Source: Amyelois transitella (taxonomy: Eukaryota; Arthropoda; Insecta; Lepidoptera; Pyralidae). From it: a stretch of DNA of 64,000 bases. The notes below the pieces were generated by a model that saw nothing but the letters and a program-made list of their open reading frames with translations, was not told the DNA's origin and did no database searches. This document shows, in pieces, positions 1-10,900 of this stretch. Numbering within the stretch: position 1 is the stretch's first letter; the number at the start of each line of letters is the position of its first letter. Both the position numbers and the translations under genes were made by a program. The DNA lies in contig NC_083535.1 in assembly GCF_032362555.1 (NCBI RefSeq), positions 9,734,001 to 9,798,000 of the forward strand, in the 5' to 3' direction.

Positions 1-1754
1 ATGCTATCTTTAAATACCCATCTTTTGGGAAGTATCTCAATTCATTACAGTGTAATTTGTCGCATATATGTTTATTTATCACTTCAGTCAAATTCGCGTT
101 ATTAATAGCTGAGCATGCGCTGAGTTGCAGTAGTTATAGCGATAAGAACTCATTTCCGGCCGAATTTCTTAGTATCAAAATCATATCAAATCAATAAAAA
201 CAAAGTGAGAAATGTATATGTGTGCTTTTCGCCTTGGGTATGTATCAACTTTTACGATACGGTTTTCACATCACTTGAGGAAAATTCTTACAGGCAACTG
301 TTTATGTATCCCATAATATATATGTTGCAGATGTCAGGCGGGATCGCCTCGTATAAAATTTTGCCTTATTCACTTCAGGTTATGGTAACACTCCGGTCCC
401 CTCTCCAGAGAGGTGAAGATGTACCCGAGAGAAAAGTCAGGAGGATAAAGGGGAAATTTCTGCCTAATGATTTATATTAACAATGTAACTTATAAAATAT
501 ACCTCACTCGCTATGCATACATTATGATTTTTAAGGCTAATAAAGTATAATAATAATAAAGGTTTTATACAGTTGTAAATTCCTGTAAGTCCTGCCTTAG
601 ATCTCAGAAACATCCGTTCAGCGGTTCCCACTGGGTTGGTACATATGTTGGTTTGTCATCTAGCTACCTACTAACCTGATTATTTTTTTAATCGATTTTG
701 ATGATATTTGGCATAAACAGTAAAAAAAAGTCAGGAGTAACCATGGCTAGATTTCATGAAATGCTTTTAATTTTTAAATTTAAATTTATATTTAGATTTC
801 GACATCTGCGGGAAAGAGGTAGAGGAAGATCTCTCTTCTACAGATCGTAAATAAACGTAAAGGCAAGTTACATAACAAGGCAAGCAATTTAGCTGTATTT
901 GGCAATATACGAACATTTATGATCCATTTTTAATTGGTCGCTAAAGTAAAGCTTTGTCAAGCCAAGCAAATACATCGCAAATAGCGGCGCCAAGATAAAG
1001 GGCAAATAACAATAAATACTTTCGCATATTAGCAATTGCAACAAAGCAAATGTATAAGCAGTTTCGTAATTTGATTATCGAACATAGTAACATACAATAC
1101 CGCGTGGTTCCCGGCACCAATAAAAAAAGAATTCGTAAAAGGCGACTAAGGTATAGGCTTTTAAACTTGGGATTTTTCTTTAAGGCAATGGGCTAGAACC
1201 TGTCACAATGTGGCCTATCAGTCTTTTCGAGACTTTTGGCTCTGTCATATATCAATATAGACATAATTGTATGTATGTAACATACAATATTAAAATATGC
1301 ATACAAGAATATTTAGTCCATTTATACGCAAGGAGGAACAAGAATAATAAATAACTTACTAGTATAGTGGTACAAATTTAATAGGTACCTATTTTTATTC
1401 ACAATGTTCGAAATAAACTTTTCAAGTATATAAAATCTTAAATAAACCATGTTTCACAAAAACATACAAAAAGAACGAATAATAAAATGTCGCAAAAGCC
1501 TTTAATCTTAAGTCAAGATTTCATAACGTGGGTAATTTTTTCCAAAAGGTTACGCAATTCTATTGGAATTTAAAGATGAAGTATGTATCTTCTTAGATCG
1601 CGTGAAATATACTAATTATAAATTATTCGCTAAAAATGAACACTGTTACTCGTCTTTTTATATAAACTATATTGATACTTGAGGCGTGATTATATATTTT
1701 ATATTAAACGTAATATTTAATATAAAATTTTTATAATAAGTCATGATTATTTAC
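1..1754. other. Unr intron (no further exon found)
   Basis: I looked for the expected continuation of CSD 7 (serine/phenylalanine then an LELGD-like motif) on the minus strand and found none, so this appears to be intron leading to exons outside the window. It is AT-rich and holds a partial interspersed repeat at about 1099-1280. Short open frames here (for example 205-480 plus) have no recognisable features. Confidence 0.5.
1099..1280 (+). repeat. Abundant short interspersed repeat, internally deleted copy
   Basis: Begins CGCGTGGTTCCCGGCACCAA, skips the CCATCTCTTTCCC part, continues CGTAAAAGGCGACTAAGG, and ends in ATGTATGTA. Same family as the copy at 13878-14140. Confidence 0.85.
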
Positions 1755-1933
1755 CTGAAGTGAAAGAACACCTCCTTATTATGGTCAGAGGTCTCAATGA
1801 ATCCAAAGCCGTCCTTCAAAGCGGCTATGAACCCTTGCTGCACGGGGCGCGTGGCCGTCCCGTTACTGGCCCCGTTCGTCAAGCTGTGTTGGACTTGGAC
1901 GGCCATTGCTATCAGCTCCTTGTTTCTCTTCAC
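1755..1933 (-). CDS. Unr: Unr coding exon 11 (start of cold-shock domain 7)
   Basis: Encodes VKRNKELIAMAVQVQHSLTN, a Ser/Thr/Asn linker, then QQGFIAALKDGFGFIETSDH and NKEVFFHF. The domain is cut by the intron after FFHF (donor CACTTCAG|GTAAAT, phase 2). The continuation is not found in 1-1754. Confidence 0.93.
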
Positions 1934-4900
1934 CTGTTCATCAATTAAATTTCCATGTTAAATTTTTCACACGTTGAAATCTATTTAACGTTTTGTATCG
2001 CTGGAAAACAGTTTTTAAATAAGCCTTCTTTTTTCTTATACAAACATACATAAAATCACGCCTCTTTCCCGGAAGGGTAGGCACAGACTTCCTCTTTCCA
2101 CTTGCCACGATCTCATGTCTTAACAATAATAATTAATTTCATTTAATACTATCTTTTCATCGTTTTGTATGATCAAGACAAGTACTTAGATCTTTCATTA
2201 CACCAACTTAGGCATAAATTTAATAAAGAGTCGTCTAACTCAACTATTTCTGGAGGGATTCTGATGTGATTTATTACAAATGCGACTACTTTATCATTAT
2301 TTGTTGTTAAATACATGACCCATCGCCATACCTGATAAGCATCGAAAATGACTTTGTCGCCGACCCTAGGCAGCATTTTTGATTCACATTTCTTGGCGGT
2401 GAACGGTAGCGATTTCTTAACCCCATTGATTTGACAACCGATCGTTCCGTTGCTATCCTGTAAGTGACAAAAAATATAAAAATTGACAAAATTTGCAGTT
2501 GATAGATCATTCCTCATTAAATTAATTTATATTTTCACTTGAACGGTTTGTTATTGGAATTTCTAAGAATTCATATTGTAAAAAGCCAGCAACATAGTTT
2601 TATTCAATTTCCAATGAGAAAGTTCTAAGTTTTGCTACAACTTTTACACTTGATTGTTCACGAAGACATATATTTATTATAAAAATAATATTAAATTTCT
2701 AATCTAAAAATTAAACGAAATTAATTTTAATTTCTGTCTAGTTTTGTGATGTTAAATTGTTACACATCAGTGTATTGACGTTTCTCTGATATGGAGGCTC
2801 TTGGAATAATCATGGAAACCAAGATGATAACACTGCTTCTACTAGAATAACAGTAAGTAGCGGGAATCTACCTTAACCACTTGACCGCTTGTCTGGTTGG
2901 TTTTGCAGTTCAGCGTTTCTGAAGTTAAATTAATAAAAATGATTATCATTAAAGTGTACTTACTGGGGTAGGACTAGACCCTGCCGAGACCATCTGGGCC
3001 TCCTTAGTAACCACTCCCCTAACTCCGCGCTCTACCAAGGTCTCAAACTGAACAGTTCCTTGGGGAAGATGCTTGATGCGGATAGCTGACTGGCGCGAGT
3101 TCATGTTCGAGAACGTGTTCACCGGGTCCACTGTAAACTCCACCTGATGGATTTATAGTGAAGAATTAGAAATAACGACATTATTCAGTTCCTATTTTTA
3201 AAGAAACTGAAACTTAACTTCGACAAAGGTTTCTTTATGAAGTTATATAAAACAAAGGAAAAGAGAGACAACTACACAACATATAAGAAGACTCAAAGTC
3301 CCGTACAATTCGCAACTCTCTCGTCGATGTTATCTCTTACCGATTGAATTTTGATTTGTTTTGATTTGATTTGATTCGACCGATTGATTTGATTGACCGA
3401 AAAAGGCAATGATTGTTTTGCAACTTAATGTGCATTCATTATGATCTAATTTGGTTTTCATTCGTTTGAAAGGTTGCGGAGGTCACGTCACAGGCGGATC
3501 CTTTGCTGTAGGTACTCTAGAAAGGTAAAGGAAAATAATCATATGGCGATTGACAAAACCAACTTACCTCATCACCAACGCTCAGTTCGTGGCCGAGACG
3601 CAGCACTTCAGCAAAATGGAAAAACATCGTCTGCTCCCTCTCCACGCAGCGGATGAACCCAAACCCTTCCCTGAGAGACGTCACCACACCTTGCTCCCTC
3701 CTATAAAGTTATGCAGATAAGTTACTATTGACATGAAAATATTTTTTTTGTGTGTGGATCAATGGACAATGATTAGCTAAATCAAAAATTCTTCACTCTT
3801 TTTATATCCTAGACCACTAGGTACATTCTTTTAGATCGATTAGGGATCATATATGTATTATAATTGTAACATATGATCACTGATAATGAACAATATATCC
3901 CATAGCTATATCAACATTCCGGTTATGAGCTGAATCATGGGTGGAGTGCGCTGCTCTCACGTCCACTTTCTCTAAGAGCGCGACATTCCTCGACACCCAT
4001 GAAATGTCTTTTATTTCCCTTCAGTTTCACAATACTGGGTAATTTATCAGTTTCACAATACTGGGTATTTCATAAAGAAAGTCCAAAACTACATATTTAC
4101 CTTTCCCCGGATACGTTGAACGACTCGTCCAGCAGAGAGATGTTGGTGGCGCGCTTCAACTGGTCCCGTCTGTCGGTGGCCACTTGGAACTGGACCCAAT
4201 CACCGTGGCGGAGAGTAAACTCGCCAGACTGATCTTTTTCGCCAAATGGAACCTACAATCATAGAGTTAATAAGAATAAAATTTGACACGTCTTTTGTAA
4301 ACTGCGGGGCTCAGTAGTCGAGTGGTAATCTATGCAAAATGATTTTTTTTAATTTTGTTTATCTATGTATATGGTATTCATGAAATACATTTTATTAAAT
4401 ATTTTTAATACTAAATTAGAAATAATCATCTGTTTGTTAATTTATTTTTAAGTCAAATTGACATAATCGCTCGAATGCATCATCAACATCAAAAACGTCA
4501 AGAATAGGTCATGTTTTCAGATTTTTCGGCAATCATTTAGGGGCTGGAACAATAATGTCATAATGTGGAAAATAACAACTCAAATATAATAAAATTCCTA
4601 TAATACCGTACATATTTAATGCAACTTTCTAGCTGAACTTTGCTTTCTTGGGATATACAGTATTTCGATACATAAATTATTACTTTTATTCCGTGCTTTT
4701 GCTAATAATATATACCTTTTTTTACTCAAAGTGAAAACCCATCATGTGCCACACCCAAAGTGTTTGACATTTCAGATCGAAGCTGACTCCCACGCACCGT
4801 TGAGCCATATTTCTCTCGAACAAAATTACTTTCGGAGAAGCCTCATTTGTATAGCAACGTCTTTAATGTAGGTTGCAGCCCACGCATCAAAAAATTAATT

Positions 4901-7900
4901 TGTTGTAAGATAAATTTAAGAGTAGTGTTTTCCTAGTTATCTAAAATTGGTTAGGTAGGTTCTCCTACAAAGAGGGCTGCGAAAGTCCAAGAGAAGAACA
5001 GTTCGATCGCGGCCAAAAGTCTTTCCTAAGTAAAAACAGGACAAAAACCCGAAGTAAATGATTTTATTGCAAAATTGTAAAAATATTACAAAATAGTAAA
5101 ATCCGATCTCGACCTTCTCGATAAGCAAGCAAGGAAGCGATTTATTTCACTTCGGTGAAATATACTTTGTTTTTATTGTCGTTACTTTATATTATGAGCC
5201 TTGGTGGTCTGACGGTTAACATACTGACAGGTAGGTAAAAGCATGATGTTCAGAGAGGTGACAGCAAACCCAGAACTCATGTAAATTAAGCTCGAGAATT
5301 TGTTACGAGGCGCTTACCCAAAGATACTATATTTTTAAAAATAATAAATACTTATACCTATAGATAAACATCCAAGACCGAGGCAAGTCAGAGAAAGTTC
5401 CGTTTCTCTTCATGCCCTGGCCAGGATTCGAACCCGGGACCCTCCGGTGTGACAGAGAAGCGCACTACCGCTAGGCTACAGAGGCCGACAATGATGATGA
5501 GTATTATATCGTAATACTAATCGTATACAAAAAGATTTGTAAACTATAAGATCTCTACTTATCTCGACTTTATTCAAGCAAAATACTTTTGTGAGTGCGA
5601 TGAAAAATTTATTGAGCTTTCAAAATCAGAATTGAATATGATAAAAACTCCGAAGCTATTATCAGACGTCCTCGCCAATCTTGCGATATGACCCGCCAAA
5701 GTGGAGCCAAAGGGGACGAGAGACCTAGGCAATCGTTGTGACCTTAGTCTGAATAAACTGAATTGCTAGCAACACACAACGAATTAAAATACTTGTTTTT
5801 ATTTAAAAATATAAGACAAAAAATTCAAAACATTTTTCATTATTCTCACAGACATCATATAGCTAAACTCTCACTTTCGTTGATACATAAACTTAAGTTT
5901 TTTAATACATTAGACAAATCACAAAGAGTGCAATTTTCATTATGAACACGCAGAAAATGTATCCCGGGACGGCAATGAAAGGAGAGTACAACAGCGCGCG
6001 ATAAGAATCAAAACGAAATACGTTATCGCACAGGATGTCAGTCTAAAAATAATTCGACGTAATTACAACAACATACTTAGTTATTCATTTTTCATTTAGA
6101 ATATCCATGAGGGAAGTAGCGCAATTTTAATTGTGCAGTGGCTGCCAAATGATTTAGGATGTGTTTGGTCAAACAAGTCTGAAAGTTATAACGATATGTT
6201 ACAAACAATATCAATTTGAAGATTAGTTAATTTGAAAAATAACATACCTAGAATTATTCTTAACGAATCGATATTATAACACTTGACGAAATGAAACTAC
6301 CTACTAAAAGAACCTTAACGTGCTACAAACATTGGCTGGACAAAACATAATTTCAAGCTTAAACAAACATACCGTACATCGCTTACTACTTAGAATCATC
6401 ATCATACTCCGGGGTCACTATGACCAAAATCTAATTACTCAGACTTTTCAGTGGAATATCCTAACCATTACACCGCCGACGCACACAATACACAATGTAC
6501 AATTTTAAAAGTTGTCATGCAGATGACACACGAATAGACAAATCAATATCTGTATTTAAGTCTTCGCAAAAGCAAATTATTATAAATTGTTAAAAGACAA
6601 ATAAACATACTACAAATCAGTCTAAAATATATTTCTTATATTGATATATATTCTTTTGAAGCTTACATAAATTCTTGGTATTTTGTCTAAGGGTATTAAT
6701 TGGAATGCGTAGGTTTGGTAATAAAGACGAAACGGTACACAAATTTCAAATTTATCTTTCATAGAAATTAAAAAAATATATTCATGGAACTTTTAAATTA
6801 ATGTTTTCGTTTACTAAACAGATAATATTTTATGGAAAAATACTTTATTTAAAAGTCGCCGGAGCTTTTTAAGGCTGTAAAATTATTTGAAAGAAAGGTC
6901 TTATTCAGAAAAACATTTCTTCATACAATCGATATACTCTTCTTCTTCCCAGAGCTAAGTTTTAGTAATACTTATTTGCATCTTTCTGAAGAGGAGACTG
7001 GAATTGCTTTATTGCACAATATACAACTTCGTAACAGCGGTATCGGCAGGTTGTCCGTTCTCCTTGCAACTTAATTCTAACTTCTACTTTAAAATGATCA
7101 GCAGCGCGGTACGGGATTCGGACTGGCAGCGGATCGTTTTGGGGCAAGCACACCATAAATTCCCGTTCTCCGTACCCAAGGGAAAGTAGGCTATTACAAG
7201 AGAATATAATAATTAAACTTGAATAAATAAAAATTAAAGGTACACTTACTTCAACTTCGGAATGATCAGCGGCGCGGTATCGGATGCGGCCGGGCAGCGG
7301 GTCGTTTTGGGGCACGCGCGCCATGTTGCCCCGCTCGAGCGGCTTCAACACCTGGCCGCGCATTATCTCGGGGCTCACATCTTCGAATACCACAGACCCA
7401 CTTGGCAGTTTCGTAATGCCACAAGCTACCTCCTTGCCCTGTATGATAAGAAAAGCTGATGATCTAGACAAAGTATAAATCCAAATTTTTGCGGATAAAC
7501 TTTCGCAACAATTCGCCAAAGAAAAACAATAAAGTTAAATAAAAAACCAACATTCTTTAAAGGCGAGATCTGGATACACATTGTCGAGAACAAAACAAAT
7601 AAGAAGAAATTGAGACAAAAAAAAATATGCTCACATTTCTAGTTTGTATGGTAAATTCGACATCATCTCCTAAAGTCAGTTCTTCTTTAACCTTAGCCTC
7701 GGAATAATGAAAGAAAATCTCCTTGACCACGTCAGCCCGCTCAATGAATCCAAAGTTCTCTTTCATAGAGCACACCACTCCATGATATTTCACTGGATGT
7801 ACGGGGTTCTCAAACCTTACGTGGCACGCGCCAAGAGTGCCCCTGAAACAAAGATAATTATAAATAAAATATTCAGTTATAAGAAATATGTTAATTGAAG

Positions 7901-10900
7901 AGAGTGAAACATGTAGATTTTACTTCAATTACAATTAAAAAAAAAAAAGCTTCTGCAATGTTTTATGGTTTGTGGTTTTAGTCACAAAAATTACATGAAC
8001 TATATGTATGTATGTTTTTACCTCTGATTCGTCGCGATCTGAAAGCTAACAGCGTCCCCAGTGTGCAAGGTCACATGGCCCTCTACATCGTCCTTCGTGT
8101 ATGGCAAAAAGAAACATTCACCACGGTTCTCGTACGAAATCCTCCCTGTATTGTCACCCGAACCTTCTCCTTTCACTTCAGTAGTCACAGTGCCTGTAAC
8201 TCTTGCTTCACTCAATACCTGTAAACGCGAGTGAATAATAATGAAAAATAACCTACTATCCTTCTATTTGGTCACATTTTACGAATAGGGAAGACGAAAA
8301 TGGTGCCTGAATTATTATGGTGAACATTGCCGAAACAATGGGTCCTTATATCCCGGAAAAAGGTACCTTTGCGATAATGGAACACGTGTGCGAGCGAAGC
8401 CGCGGGAAAAAGATAGTCTACAATAAAGCGGTTTTAATTAACACGTGTAAAAAATCACCATAACTTAAGCCTAATTATAATAATTACTGCTCTCAAGGCG
8501 CGTGTGTAGAAGAAGCAGAGGAACAATCTATACTGCAGCATTTACACCGGCCATCAATACACAAATAGAGATTCTTAAATGTAAATCGTGGACATTGTCT
8601 AAAGGAGAAACAAATCCTCTTCATTAGCAAAATAATCCTTGTGTATTCCCATTCAGAAAAGATATTATAGCTCAAAGGGCTAAATAGCTTAGTAAAAATA
8701 CCCGAGATCATTAACAATAACATTGAGAAAATCATTCAAAGCCGCAAGATGTCCACTGCAGGTCTGGATAGGTCTGTCTCAAAGATTTCCCTAACTACAT
8801 CTCGTGTCTGGTAGACATTGGATGCAGATAGACCTTGGTAAGGTCAGACAGACCGGCGGGTGATTTTCCAATGCGGCACATAACAGTTACGAAAAATCAA
8901 TACTAAGATTATAAATTTAAAAGCAAGTTTTTAACCTCTTAAAAATTAAACCAATGAAACGATTTCCACGAAATTTTGCATACATTAATATGTATGCAAA
9001 ATAGTCCATGTCTATACAGAGCACACATGGACATGAGATTACTTCAAGCCTGGCGGAGTCGCCGGCGTAAGCTAGTGAAAATATAATTCTTACCACTTCA
9101 GGTGCGATCTTAGTGACCGTTGAAGCAATAGGTTTCCCAGTGCGACGATCGTAGGTCATCTCAAATTCCACAGGGTCGCCAATTTTAAGATGCTCAATAT
9201 TGCCACTAAACTGGCTAAAGTGGAAGAACAAGCGAGCTTGCCTTTCACAGCACTGTATGAACCCATAAGAGTGCTAAAAATAACATAAAATTATGATCAA
9301 GAACAAAATATTTGATTAACATCAAAATTTACACTGAAATTTAACTTTCGCAAGTTCCAACGGCGTTCCGCATATGATTTAAATTAAATGTCAAACTATG
9401 TATGATCTTTGAAAGAGCTTCATCTTAGATAAATCTGAACTGACGCAAAGGAAAGTTAAACGCAATTTTGGTTGACTGATTGGGACAAACAGCACAGATG
9501 AATACCTATATGAACAAGGGATCTCTAAATAAAGGACAAAAAATACTGGTCTGATGACATTAAAAAAGTGGTAAAGTATCCAAATTTTATGGTATGGAGT
9601 AGCCAAAAGAAAAGTAGAGTACACAAAGCTAAAATTGGCCTTTATGTTAACTATATAACTGCCGGCAGCAGGCAATATTAAACAAAATACCTACTAATAT
9701 TATTTTCTTTTCTTTCACGAAAAACTGCCACACGAATTTGGATGAAACTTTAAGAGTAAATGGCTTGAATATCTGTATAACACAAATGCTATAATTTGCA
9801 CACATGCAAAGTCGCGTACGCAAGCAAGTAAAATATAATTACATAAAATATAATTACACAAATTTGTAATCTACGAATTACTTATTTCTTGAAGCCTTGA
9901 TCACATATAAATTTTATAAGTCTAGATGAAAAAATTACTTCATATCCATTAAAAATGTACATATAAAGAGTAATGATTTGTAATTTAAAAATCTTTCAAA
10001 TTACTAAACTGATTCTAATAAAATTTCACATTGATCCGAAATTTAGTCTGTTTTTCATGATAGGATCATAATTAATTACACCATATATGTAATTCTATCA
10101 TAATAGTGATGATGGCAAAGTCTTAAATCTATTTATATTAGTTATTAACATGTTAAAAATACAAGTAATTAAAAACATTGTGAATTTTTAGTTTTAATGT
10201 TGATGTCATAAATGTTTTATGTTCATTCAAAAGACATTGACATTGCCTCCTGACTACCTCAAATCAATAATTGAAATTTTTAGGTACTACCCACATCATC
10301 TTCAAATAACTTAACTCTAGCACAAGTCTTCATCATACTAGCTTTTTCTCTCATTCCTACGCTATAACTGCTGTAAGACGCTGGAACGCGCGCACTGACT
10401 CCATTATGAAAGCGCCTAGTCGGGCGAGCGCCAAGGCTCAGGTGGTTAAGCTTTTCTTGGCCCAGAACAACTTGTGAAAATAACTGTTTTAGATATTTAT
10501 GTATGTAAAGTATATTTATAATATTATTTACATATATACATATATGCAATAAGTGTGTAGGTTATAATATAGATATATATGTAGGTTTATCCAAAAATTA
10601 CTTTAACACCCGCTTAATTTCTCTGCTAAACCCATAGGTTGACTGTCAGGTAAAACATTTAACACTAAGTATCAACATTGTTTTTAAAATAAAATTAAAA
10701 TAAATAAATAAAAGGTAGCTGCCTGACAGATAAGGATCGGGGAAGTAGACGAAATTCAGGGAAGGAAAAAGACGTTAGAAACCTTACCGTTAGAAGACTT
10801 AATGTGTCAAGAGGAAAAAACTCAAGTCACATTAAAATAGCATTTTGTTTTAAAAAAAGTTACTCATTATGCCTATTTCAGAGCCAAAGCAAACATAGCT

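Noticed and set aside
205..480. 91-codon plus-strand frame as a gene
   Set aside because: No recognised domain and no splice or promoter context, and it lies opposite an Unr intron.
5395..5490. tRNA gene on the minus strand
   Set aside because: The A and B boxes are good, but the anticodon stem does not pair, the acceptor ends do not match, and SINE body sequence follows directly. It is a tRNA-derived SINE.
7004..7478. Plus-strand frames over the Unr exon 6 region
   Set aside because: They are antisense shadows of exon 6 and its duplicate; the minus-strand reading is clearly homologous to CSDE1.
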